Below are positions 1 through 6,401 of a DNA stretch of 7,971 nucleotides, piece by piece. The notes beneath the pieces are model-generated. The model was not told the origin of the DNA. It worked only from the letters and a program-made list of their open reading frames with translations, and ran no database searches. Position numbers and translations under genes: made by a program. Source of the stretch: Lachnospiraceae bacterium (GTDB lineage: Bacteria; Bacillota_A; Clostridia; Lachnospirales; Lachnospiraceae); contig JAQUUB010000154.1 in assembly GCA_028694115.1 (NCBI GenBank), positions 1 to 7,971 of the forward strand. The letters are read 5' to 3'. Positions within the stretch are counted from its first letter, which is position 1. Each line of letters begins with the position of its first letter.

Positions 1-2
1 TA

Positions 3-11
3 TGGTATAAT
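3..11 (+). promoter_or_regulatory. Extended -10 promoter element upstream of gajA
   Basis: The sequence TGGTATAAT contains a perfect -10 hexamer (TATAAT, 6-11) preceded by an extended -10 TG dinucleotide at 3-4. It lies about 55 nt upstream of the gajA start. Any -35 box would lie outside the window. The same TGGTATAAT occurs in front of the serine recombinase gene at 7839-7847, so it matches the promoter style of this DNA. Confidence 0.6.
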
Positions 12-65
12 ATGACTAAATAAAAATATTTGCAATAGAAAAATATATTTAAGGAGAAATTTGAT

Positions 66-1709
66 ATGGCAATAGACAGAATAAAAATTTGTAATTTTAA
101 AAGTTACAAAGGGACTTTCGGACTGAAACTTAATAAAGGGCTAAATATTCTGGTTGGAAATAACGAGACTGGAAAATCAACTATTTTAGAAGCTATACAT
201 ATAGCATTAACGGGTATGTATGGAGGACGCAATATTCGCAATGAATTGTCACAATACCTGTTTAATAATGAAGTAGTCACGGAATATATTGAATCAGTGA
301 AGAACGGAGCACCATTGTCACCACCAGAGATATTAATAGAAATATTTTTTGATGGTTCACTATGCCCAGACTTCGAAGGGAATAATAACACCGAGCGATT
401 AAGTAAAATTGAAGGGTTACAGTTTAAGATTTTTTACAACGATAAATACAATGACGAGTACACTAAAATGGTGTCTTCAAAGAAATTATCCAGTCTGCCT
501 ATTGAATACTATGAAGTCTCATGGACATCCTTCGCTCGTCAATCAATAACAATAAGAAGCATTCCCATTAAGTCGGCAATGATAGATTCCTCAAGTTATC
601 GTTATCAAAATGGTTCCGATGTTTATATTTCACGCATAGTTAAAGACCTACTATCTCCAGAAGAAGTAACGTCAGTTGCCCAAGCTCATAGAAATATGCG
701 AGATGATTTTGTGGGAGACCCCTCTATTCAAGCGATTAATGATAGAATCAGTAAAGAGTCCTCAATTATAGACGGACAAGTTTCTTTATCTGTTGATTTG
801 GGAACGAAAAATGCTTGGGAAAGTAGCCTTGTAACGCAGTTAAATGATATTCCGTTCGGGTTTGTTGGGAAAGGTGCTCAATGCGTTATGAAAACAGAAT
901 TAGCACTAACACACAAACAAGCACAAAATGCAAGTATCATTTTATTAGAAGAACCAGAAAGCCATCTGTCCTTTTCAAAATTGAACCAATTGATTGCATC
1001 AATTGAAAGTAAATATGATAACAAGCAAATTATTATATCTACACACAGCAGTTTTGTAGCAAATAAACTTGGTCTTGAAAACCTTTTATTACTGGATAAT
1101 CATTGTATAGTAAAAATTTCCGAGTTGGGTTCAGCAGATTTCTTTAAAAAGATAGCTGGCTATGACACGTTAAGATTAATTCTTTGTAAAAAAGCAATTC
1201 TTGTTGAAGGAGACTCGGATGAATTGGTAGTACAAAAAGCATATATGTGTAATAACAACGGTAGGTTACCTATACAAGACGGAATAGATATTATTTCTGT
1301 AGGAACTTCTTTCCTAAGATTTTTAGAATTGGCATGTATTTTGAAAAAGAGAGTTTCTGTAGTAACAGATAATGATGGAAATCCAGATGCTTTAAAAGAA
1401 AAATATAGCGATTATCTTGGAACTAATCAACAACCGAACATTAATATTTGCTATGACGAAACTGTCGATACAGGTACACTTAAAATAGGTGAAAAAAATT
1501 ACAACTACAATACACTTGAACCAAAACTACTTAAATCCAACAGTCTGAAGTTATTTAACAACATATTTGGAACCAAATATAACGAGGAAGATGAGATGCG
1601 AAAATATATGAAACACAACAAAACTGAATGTGCTATGGCAATATTCGATACATCCGAATGTCTTATTTTTCCAGACTACATTTTGGAGGCAATTAAAGAT
1701 AATGAATAG
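66..1709 (+). CDS. gajA: GajA, Gabija anti-phage system OLD-family ATPase/TOPRIM nuclease
   Basis: 547 aa, cytoplasmic, with no signal peptide or membrane segment. The N-terminal ABC-type ATPase has a Walker A, GNNETGKST, at residues 31-39. The second half of the ATPase follows an insertion (about 180-245, the expected dimerisation region): Walker B ILLEEPESHL at 292-301 and an H-loop-like STHSS at 325-329. The C-terminal TOPRIM domain has the acidic VEGDSDE at 380-386 and the DxD-type TDNDGN at 434-439. It is followed by LEP at 484-486 and a late conserved-type lysine, K519 in KTECAMAIF. This order is that of OLD nucleases and GajA, and the length is near the usual GajA size of a little under 600 aa. 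In the family, GajA is a sequence-specific DNA-nicking enzyme held inactive by nucleotides and released when phage replication depletes them. It assembles with GajB. The start is set by GGAG at 53-56, nine bases before ATG. The adjoining helicase gene supports Gabija over a solitary OLD protein. Confidence 0.9.
   Translation: MAIDRIKICNFKSYKGTFGLKLNKGLNILVGNNETGKSTILEAIHIALTGMYGGRNIRNELSQYLFNNEVVTEYIESVKNGAPLSPPEILIEIFFDGSLCPDFEGNNNTERLSKIEGLQFKIFYNDKYNDEYTKMVSSKKLSSLPIEYYEVSWTSFARQSITIRSIPIKSAMIDSSSYRYQNGSDVYISRIVKDLLSPEEVTSVAQAHRNMRDDFVGDPSIQAINDRISKESSIIDGQVSLSVDLGTKNAWESSLVTQLNDIPFGFVGKGAQCVMKTELALTHKQAQNASIILLEEPESHLSFSKLNQLIASIESKYDNKQIIISTHSSFVANKLGLENLLLLDNHCIVKISELGSADFFKKIAGYDTLRLILCKKAILVEGDSDELVVQKAYMCNNNGRLPIQDGIDIISVGTSFLRFLELACILKKRVSVVTDNDGNPDALKEKYSDYLGTNQQPNINICYDETVDTGTLKIGEKNYNYNTLEPKLLKSNSLKLFNNIFGTKYNEEDEMRKYMKHNKTECAMAIFDTSECLIFPDYILEAIKDNE
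1685..1689 (+). promoter_or_regulatory. Ribosome binding site that sets the gajB start
   Basis: GGAGG lies within the last codons of gajA, 12 bases before the ATG at 1702. It selects that ATG over an upstream in-frame ATG at 1630, which has no comparable Shine-Dalgarno and would put 24 extra residues in front of the helicase Walker A motif. Confidence 0.75.
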
Positions 1710-2826
1710 ATTAGTAATCGCTGCCGCAGGTTCAGGAAAAACAACCTTCATAATTGAAGAAGCACTAAAAATAACAAATCAAAAGGTTCTAATTACTACA
1801 TATACTGAAGCAAATGAAGCGGAAATCAGGAAGAAATTTATTGAACTGAATGGATTTGTACCAGAAAACATTAACATACAAACATGGTTTTCTTTTCTAT
1901 TACAGCATGGGGTTAAGCCTTATCAAAATGCAATATTTGACGAAGATATAAACGGATTATTATTAGTTAATCAGAAGTCAGGCTTAAAATTCAAGAGGAA
2001 ATTTCCTGTTTATTATCCTGAAGACGAGCCTCGAAATCATTATTTCAGTAAAGGTATGTTGATATATTCCGATAAAATAGCCAAGTTTGTATGTAAAGCA
2101 GATGAAGCGGTTGATGGACTTGTAATTGATAGATTAAGCCGAATTTATCCCAATATATTCATAGACGAAGTTCAGGATTTAGCTGGATTTGACCTTGAAA
2201 TAGTAAGAATAATTTTAAAATCCAACTGTAATTTAGTAATGGTTGGAGACCCAAGGCAAGTAACATATCACACACATGAAGAAGCAAAATACGGAAAATA
2301 TTGTGACGGAAAAATAGAACAATTTATCATTGAACAATGCAAAGGTATTCATGTTGAAATTGATAAAGCTTCCTTAAATACTACTTTCAGAAACGAAAAG
2401 AGCATATGTGACTTTGCTAATAGCATATATTCCGAATATATTCCATGCCACGCCGCCGAGAAAAAGCCAACGGGGCATGATGGCATATTCTTTATTAAAC
2501 CATCAGATTTAGATGAATATTTGGAAAAATACTCTCCCATGCAGTTAAGAGATAAGATAAGCGTAAAGATTAACAAAAACTATAATGCTATGAATTTTGG
2601 AGAAGCAAAGGGGTTGTCCTTTGACAGAACAGTTATTTATCCGACAAAACCCATGTTGGAATGGATAATAAATCACTCAACAGATTTGGCAGCTCAAAGC
2701 CGCTCAAAATTCTATGTTGCTATTACGAGAGCTCGATACAGTGTTGCTATAGTGTTCGATAACAAGAAAAACATTGAGGTTGAGGGAATAAAAATTTATC
2801 AAAAAGATGATGAAGGCGCAAAATAA
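1702..2826 (+). CDS. gajB: GajB, Gabija anti-phage system UvrD/Rep-like SF1 helicase
   Basis: 374 aa from the ATG at 1702, overlapping the end of gajA by 8 nt in another frame. Such overlap implies translational coupling and balanced synthesis. Superfamily 1A motifs appear in order: motif I AAAGSGKTT (7-15), Ia TYTEANEAE (33-41), II FIDEVQDL (153-160), III MVGDPRQ (180-186), IV TTFRNEKS (227-234), V GEAKGLSFDRTVIYP (300-314) and VI FYVAITRARYSV (337-348). The DEVQD box and the VAxTRAR arginine motif are typical of UvrD/Rep/PcrA. In Gabija, GajB is thought to sense DNA ends or single strands created during phage infection, hydrolyse nucleotide and activate GajA. The protein is shorter than well-studied GajB proteins (around 500 aa). 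The spacing between motifs I and II (about 140 residues) and between IV and V leaves little room for the usual 1B and 2B subdomains. No frameshift or in-frame stop is seen, so it looks intact. Without the neighbour it would only be called a UvrD-like helicase. Confidence 0.87.
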   Translation: MNRLVIAAAGSGKTTFIIEEALKITNQKVLITTYTEANEAEIRKKFIELNGFVPENINIQTWFSFLLQHGVKPYQNAIFDEDINGLLLVNQKSGLKFKRKFPVYYPEDEPRNHYFSKGMLIYSDKIAKFVCKADEAVDGLVIDRLSRIYPNIFIDEVQDLAGFDLEIVRIILKSNCNLVMVGDPRQVTYHTHEEAKYGKYCDGKIEQFIIEQCKGIHVEIDKASLNTTFRNEKSICDFANSIYSEYIPCHAAEKKPTGHDGIFFIKPSDLDEYLEKYSPMQLRDKISVKINKNYNAMNFGEAKGLSFDRTVIYPTKPMLEWIINHSTDLAAQSRSKFYVAITRARYSVAIVFDNKKNIEVEGIKIYQKDDEGAK

Positions 2827-2866
2827 TAGAATTGCAAAAAGAGAAGTGCATGTCTCACCAAGCACT

Positions 2867-2909
2867 GAATTTGGATAACCAAATTCGCTTGTTAGGGGAT
2901 TTCCCCTAA
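2867..2909. repeat. Two adjacent compact inverted repeats, possible oriT-type or protein-binding structure
   Basis: First repeat: GAATTTGG (2867-2874), loop ATAA, CCAAATTC (2879-2886), a perfect 8-bp stem. Second repeat: TTAGGGG (2892-2898), loop ATTT, CCCCTAA (2903-2909), a perfect 7-bp stem. Only five bases separate them. Tandem small hairpins followed by unpaired sequence occur in origins of transfer of mobilizable elements, but no relaxase gene or recognised nic sequence lies in the window, so function is unassigned. Confidence 0.55.
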
Positions 2910-2947
2910 TACCCCGTTGCAGATACCAATGTAATCTCTTAATAGCA

Positions 2948-2983
2948 AAGCAAAATTTCATGAGCATATATGAAATTTTGCTT
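2948..2983. repeat. Perfect 14-bp AT-rich stem-loop
   Basis: AAGCAAAATTTCAT (2948-2961) pairs exactly with ATGAAATTTTGCTT (2970-2983) around an 8-base loop. The stem is AT-rich and lacks a following T-run, so it is a poor intrinsic terminator. It could be a bidirectional weak terminator of the gaj transcript or a protein-binding dyad. Confidence 0.6.
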
Positions 2984-2987
2984 CTCA

Positions 2988-3012
2988 AGATACATACACA
3001 TTGTATTTATCT
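2988..3012. promoter_or_regulatory. Candidate upstream operator for the TetR-family regulator
   Basis: This is a 25-bp imperfect palindrome with outer arms AGATA/TATCT and inner arms ATACA (2994-2998)/TGTAT (3002-3006). Ten of twelve arm positions match. It ends one base before the tetR -35 box. It shares the ACATACA core with the dyads at 3048-3062 and 3757-3777, which suggests one binding protein. Confidence 0.45.
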
Positions 3013-3013
3013 A

Positions 3014-3042
3014 TTGACAAGGTAGTCTATCTTTGTTATTAT
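3014..3042 (+). promoter_or_regulatory. Sigma-A type promoter of tetR
   Basis: A perfect -35 TTGACA (3014-3019) and a -10 TATTAT (3037-3042) are separated by 17 bp. Transcription would start near 3049, within the palindrome at 3048-3062, so a protein bound there should block initiation. Confidence 0.8.
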
Positions 3043-3047
3043 ATAAA

Positions 3048-3062
3048 CATACATGATGTATG
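3048..3062. promoter_or_regulatory. Operator palindrome at the tetR transcription start
   Basis: CATACAT-G-ATGTATG is a perfect 7+1+7 dyad just downstream of the -10 box and just before the tetR ribosome binding site. Its position and form are typical of an autoregulatory TetR-family operator. The assignment of the binding protein is inferred from adjacency. Confidence 0.65.
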
Positions 3063-3065
3063 AAA

Positions 3066-3070
3066 AGAGG
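3066..3070 (+). promoter_or_regulatory. Ribosome binding site that sets the tetR start
   Basis: AGAGG lies seven bases before ATG 3078. The in-frame ATG at 3060 has no Shine-Dalgarno and overlaps the operator, so 3078 is preferred. Confidence 0.7.
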
Positions 3071-3077
3071 TGTGCAT

Positions 3078-3722
3078 ATGCCACGAAACAAATACCCCGA
3101 AGAAACTGTTCAAAAAATACTGGATGCTGCACTCCATTTGTTTTTGGAAAAAGGATATGAGCAAACTACCATATTGAACATTGTCGAAAATATGGGTGGA
3201 TTGACCCGTGGGGCATTTTATCATCATTTTAAGTCAAAGGAGGAGGTATTGGATGCTTTAGGGGATAGACTGTTCTTTGACAATAACCCCTTCGAAAAAG
3301 TAAAGCGGCAAACAAATCTGACGGGTCTCGAAAAGTTAAAATGTTTGCTGGTAAATACGATGGAGAATGACGATATTCGCAAAATCAATATTATGTCTAT
3401 GCAGGCCCTTCAAAGTCCTGCTTTCTTGAAAAAGATGCTTGAGGATAATCGAGATATTATTGCACCTTTATATCAAGAAATCATTGAGGAAGGTGTAAAG
3501 GACGGCTCCATCAAAACAGAGCATCCCAAGCTACTTTCACAGCTGATTACTTTTTTAACAAATTTCTGGACTCTTCCTACCATATACCCTTCGTCGGAGG
3601 AAGAAGCAATAGAGAAACTTATGTATATCAAAGAAATCACGGATAAGATGGGCGTACCGTTGCTGGATGATGAAATGATTACTCAGGTAATGGAAAATGC
3701 GACAGAAATAGAGATAGAATAA
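3078..3722 (+). CDS. TetR/AcrR-family transcriptional regulator
   Basis: 214 aa, a standard length for the family. The N-terminal DNA-binding domain spans about residues 8-57. It contains ILDAALHLFLEKGYEQTT, then the helix-turn-helix ending in GLTRGAFYHHFKSKEEV (41-57), whose YHHFKSKEE is the family hallmark. The remaining 150 residues are the variable helical ligand-binding and dimerisation domain, so the inducer cannot be read from sequence. It probably represses its own promoter through the palindrome at 3048-3062 and also the ABC transporter gene downstream, in front of which a related dyad lies (3757-3777). The order repressor, exporter, hydrolase on one strand is typical of a ligand-induced efflux operon. 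A terminator hairpin begins at its stop codon. Confidence 0.9.
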   Translation: MPRNKYPEETVQKILDAALHLFLEKGYEQTTILNIVENMGGLTRGAFYHHFKSKEEVLDALGDRLFFDNNPFEKVKRQTNLTGLEKLKCLLVNTMENDDIRKINIMSMQALQSPAFLKKMLEDNRDIIAPLYQEIIEEGVKDGSIKTEHPKLLSQLITFLTNFWTLPTIYPSSEEEAIEKLMYIKEITDKMGVPLLDDEMITQVMENATEIEIE

Positions 3723-3748
3723 AATTGCCGTACGGCAGTTTTATTTTT
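3721..3748 (+). terminator. Intrinsic terminator or attenuator after tetR
   Basis: AAAATTGCCG (3721-3730) pairs with CGGCAGTTTT (3733-3742), with one T-G wobble, and is followed by ATTTTT. The hairpin begins within the tetR stop codon. It should cut most transcripts between the repressor and the exporter, so the exporter is either supplied by read-through or has its own promoter in 3749-3786. I see no good -35/-10 pair there. Confidence 0.75.
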
Positions 3749-3756
3749 AAACAAAT

Positions 3757-3777
3757 ACATACATTCTGAATGAATAT
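3757..3777. promoter_or_regulatory. Candidate operator upstream of the ABC exporter gene
   Basis: An imperfect dyad is centred on T3767: ATACATTC (3759-3766) against GAATGAAT (3768-3775), with 7 of 8 arm pairs matching. It is preceded by an extra ATAC unit, giving ATACATACATTC. It shares ACATACA with the two dyads in front of tetR and lies just upstream of the exporter ribosome binding site. Confidence 0.4.
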
Positions 3778-3798
3778 GAAAAGGATAGGAGAAATTTT

Positions 3799-5481
3799 AT
3801 GAAAAAATATATTTTAAAACACAAGGGGTTATTGTTTATTGCACTACTTTTTGGAGCTGTTTTTTCGGTTGGCTCAACGTTGGTTGCACTTATTCTAAAA
3901 GATGTCATTGATGTTGCGATATCAAAGGATATGCCTCGTTTTATCACTATTGTGCAACAAACAGCCGGATACCTTGCTGTTCTGGGTGTGTGTTATGCGC
4001 TGTATTCAATATTCAGTAAAAAATTCATTTGCAAAGTAACAAGGATGATGAGGGGCGAAGCGTTTGAGGGAATATTTAAGAAAAACATTTCTGATTTTAA
4101 ATCCGTTAACTCCGCTGATTATTTGTCGGCGCTGACAAATGATGTGAAAAACGTAGAGGAAAATTATTTTCTTCCAATACTGCTTAGCCTGCAAAATATC
4201 ATTGTTTTCATAACCTCTTTTGCAGTGATGCTTTATTTAAGCCCAATTGTGATGTTGTGCCTATTTGTAGCAATGATTTTGCTCATCGCTGTACCCAGTC
4301 TGTTCCAAAATGCTATACAAAAACGGCAAGATAATTTTTCAAAAAAGCAATCTGGCTTAACTGTGGCAATTAAAGATTTTTTGTCTGGATTTGAAGTTAT
4401 TCGTTCCTATCGCATGAACGGTTACATTGTGAAAGCCTTTGGAGAAAAAAATGACACTGTTTATCGTTCTAAATATGCGTTAGATAAGATTGTTGCAGCG
4501 GTTGAGGCTTTGTCTACGATACTGGGGGTTGTAGTGCAGTGCAGCGTTTTATTTGTATCAGCCTATTTGATTATTACAGGGAAAATAACTGCCGGTGCAT
4601 TGGTAGGACTTGTTCAAGTGGCTGGTACAATTGTTGCACCCATACAGATTCTCTCTCAAAATATTCCGAAAATCCAAGGCAGTAAGCCAATTGTTGAGAG
4701 GCTGAACAATTTTGTGAATTATCATGACAGTGCATTTACAGGAACAAATTCTCCCTCTTTTCAAACGGGTATTACCGTTCATGATTTGAAGTTTGGCTAT
4801 GCCAAAGAGCAGCAGATTATCAACGGTATAGACTTCACATTCCAAAAAGGAAAAAAGTATGCGGTTGTGGGAAAAAGCGGTTGCGGTAAAACCACTCTTA
4901 TCAATCTGCTTACTGGATACTATGCTGGATTTCAAGGGGATGTTTTGTATGATGGTATAGATATACGGACACTTGATATTGAAAAGCTAAGTGAAATGTC
5001 CGCCGTTATTCATCAAAATGTCTATATGTTTGACGAGTCTATTCAAGATAACATCTGCTTGCATAAACAAATCAAGTCAAACGATTTACAAAGAGCACTC
5101 CGCATAAGCGGTGTGGAAATGTTTTTAGGAGAAGAAAAAACGTTAAGCACATCTGTGGGGGAAAATGGAAACAGTCTTTCTGGCGGGCAACGTCAAAGAG
5201 TGGCCGTTGCCCGTGCACTAGTACAGGGAAAGCCCCTTCTAATTTTGGACGAGGGAACTTCTGCGGTTGATATGCAGACAGCATATGATATCGAAAGCCA
5301 ACTGCTTAAAATTGAGAATTTAACCGTTATTACCATTACACATTCACTCAATGCAGAGTTGTTAAACGATTATGACCACATCATCTTTATGGAGAATGGG
5401 ATGATTTTGGAAGCGGATACCTTTGATAATTTGGTGGAGGCAAAAGGGGCATTCTATGACTTCTATAATTTGAAAAAATAG
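3799..5481 (+). CDS. Half-size ABC exporter (fused permease and ATPase)
   Basis: 560 aa. The N-terminal transmembrane domain (about 1-300) shows hydrophobic stretches near 10-35, 52-72, 125-146, 149-167, 240-260 and 265-282, the six-helix pattern of MsbA/LmrA-type exporters. The nucleotide-binding domain (about 325-560) has Walker A GKSGCGKT (358-365), Q-loop Q406, signature LSGGQ (460-464), Walker B LLILDE (480-485) with the catalytic glutamate, D-loop SAVD (488-491) and switch histidine H515. All ATPase residues are present, so it could work as a homodimer. Many drug exporters in such elements are encoded as two adjacent half-transporters, and only one is seen here. The start follows AGGAG (3787-3791) with seven bases of spacing. 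TetR control and the hydrolase partner suggest export of a toxic small molecule or peptide, but the substrate is not predictable. Confidence 0.92.
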   Translation: MKKYILKHKGLLFIALLFGAVFSVGSTLVALILKDVIDVAISKDMPRFITIVQQTAGYLAVLGVCYALYSIFSKKFICKVTRMMRGEAFEGIFKKNISDFKSVNSADYLSALTNDVKNVEENYFLPILLSLQNIIVFITSFAVMLYLSPIVMLCLFVAMILLIAVPSLFQNAIQKRQDNFSKKQSGLTVAIKDFLSGFEVIRSYRMNGYIVKAFGEKNDTVYRSKYALDKIVAAVEALSTILGVVVQCSVLFVSAYLIITGKITAGALVGLVQVAGTIVAPIQILSQNIPKIQGSKPIVERLNNFVNYHDSAFTGTNSPSFQTGITVHDLKFGYAKEQQIINGIDFTFQKGKKYAVVGKSGCGKTTLINLLTGYYAGFQGDVLYDGIDIRTLDIEKLSEMSAVIHQNVYMFDESIQDNICLHKQIKSNDLQRALRISGVEMFLGEEKTLSTSVGENGNSLSGGQRQRVAVARALVQGKPLLILDEGTSAVDMQTAYDIESQLLKIENLTVITITHSLNAELLNDYDHIIFMENGMILEADTFDNLVEAKGAFYDFYNLKK

Positions 5482-5507
5482 TAAGCCAAAAAGAAAGCGG
5501 TGAAAAT

Positions 5508-6392
5508 ATGGATTTGAAATGGGAAGACAGAGCCGAGCTAAAACCCCCTGGGGTAGTTGTAACGGTAAACAATCACAAAATGCACATATATAAAAGGGGT
5601 GACGGTGCGGATACAGTTGTGCTGATGGCTGGTGGGGGAACTTGTTGCCCAGTAATTGACTTTAAGCCTCTGTGGAAGCCCTTGTCTCAGAAATTTACTG
5701 TTGCGGTAATCGAAAAAGCTGGATATGGGTGGAGTGAATCTGCAAATGTGTCACGTGATATAGATACTATTCTATATGAGACGCGCACTGCATTAAATCT
5801 TGCGAATTTGTCTCCTCCATATATCTTAATGCCACATTCGATGTCGGGATTAGAAGCATTAGCATGGTCGGCATACTTCCCTAACGAAATACAAGCAATT
5901 ATAGGATTAGATGCGGCAACCCCAGCGTGTTATGACCATCTCACCACACTAAAAGTGACCGTAATGACATTACTTTATCGTGCGCTTTCAATTGGCGCAC
6001 ACATTGGGTTGCCCCGACTGATGGCTGGTTCGGCAGAGAAAACTATCAGGGATTGCGGACAATTTTCCGAAAAAGAAATAAGCATATATCGGCATATGTT
6101 TATCCACAACAGTTTTACGAAGAATATGGTGGAGGAAGTAAAATGCTGCCGCAACAATGCACAAAAAGTTAAAAATTTAGGGTATCCATATAAAACACCA
6201 TATTTATCATTTGTTTCAAATGGCAAAGAAATTGGTATATCAAATTGGCGTGAACTTTTGATGGGATTTGTTTCAAATATGCAGTATGGAAAATATGTAA
6301 CTTTGAATTGTGGGCATTATATTCACTACTATCATCCTCAAACAATTATCCATGAAATAGAAGAATTTATTTTTGATATACGAAAGAGTTAA
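5508..6392 (+). CDS. Alpha/beta-fold hydrolase, substrate unknown
   Basis: 294 aa, cytoplasmic, with no signal peptide. An oxyanion-hole type GGGT lies at 42-45, after the strand DTVVLM. A VIEKAGYGWSE segment at 68-77 matches the strand and loop that carry DxPGxGxS in this fold. The nucleophile elbow is PHSMSG, with S111 as nucleophile. This departs from the usual GxSxG by Pro at -2 and Ser at +2. D135 (IIGLDAATP) and H270 (NCGHYIH) are candidates for the rest of the triad, followed by the usual C-terminal helix. It begins 26 nt after the exporter stop with a modest Shine-Dalgarno (AGCGGTG), so the two are probably co-transcribed. It may break down or modify the compound that the exporter removes. 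Alpha/beta hydrolases that inactivate antibiotics, such as macrolide esterases, are known, but nothing here proves that activity. Confidence 0.85.
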   Translation: MDLKWEDRAELKPPGVVVTVNNHKMHIYKRGDGADTVVLMAGGGTCCPVIDFKPLWKPLSQKFTVAVIEKAGYGWSESANVSRDIDTILYETRTALNLANLSPPYILMPHSMSGLEALAWSAYFPNEIQAIIGLDAATPACYDHLTTLKVTVMTLLYRALSIGAHIGLPRLMAGSAEKTIRDCGQFSEKEISIYRHMFIHNSFTKNMVEEVKCCRNNAQKVKNLGYPYKTPYLSFVSNGKEIGISNWRELLMGFVSNMQYGKYVTLNCGHYIHYYHPQTIIHEIEEFIFDIRKS

Positions 6393-6401
6393 GGTGTTGT
6401 C

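Larger units (their letters stand above)
2827..3013. other. Gene-free spacer rich in inverted repeats between gajB and the tetR promoter
   Basis: There is no credible coding sequence on either strand. The stretch holds a weak 5-bp inverted repeat (AGTGC 2845-2849, GCACT 2862-2866), two compact perfect hairpins (2867-2886 and 2892-2909), a 14-bp AT-rich hairpin (2948-2983) and an operator-like dyad (2988-3012). None of the hairpins is followed by a clear T-run, so no ordinary terminator for the gaj operon is visible here. Confidence 0.7.

Noticed and set aside
1..12. TATGGTATAATA at 1-12 and again at 7837-7848, considered as element direct repeats or att sites
   Set aside because: Both copies are extended -10 promoters placed properly in front of genes. 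The motif is a common Firmicutes promoter string, and the second copy lies inside the element, upstream of the recombinase.
104..391. Minus-strand ORF opposite gajA, and similar antisense ORFs elsewhere (for example 4558-4935 and 7019-7342)
   Set aside because: They are shadows of strongly supported plus-strand genes, lacking ribosome binding sites and family-like motifs.
1630..1701. Upstream in-frame ATG giving a 24-residue longer GajB
   Set aside because: It has no ribosome binding site, lies deep inside gajA and would place an unlikely extension before the helicase Walker A. ATG 1702 has GGAGG upstream.
66..1709. PARIS-type or solitary OLD nuclease as alternative for the first gene
   Set aside because: PARIS has ATPase and TOPRIM functions on separate proteins. 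Here both are in one protein and a UvrD-like helicase gene overlaps its end, which fits Gabija.
2827..3013. CRISPR array or tRNA gene in the repeat-rich spacer
   Set aside because: The repeats are individual inverted repeats of different sequence, not regularly spaced direct repeats, and no cloverleaf or T-loop motif is visible.
3060..3077. Upstream in-frame ATG for the TetR regulator
   Set aside because: It overlaps the operator palindrome and the likely transcription start and lacks a Shine-Dalgarno. ATG 3078 has AGAGG at seven bases.
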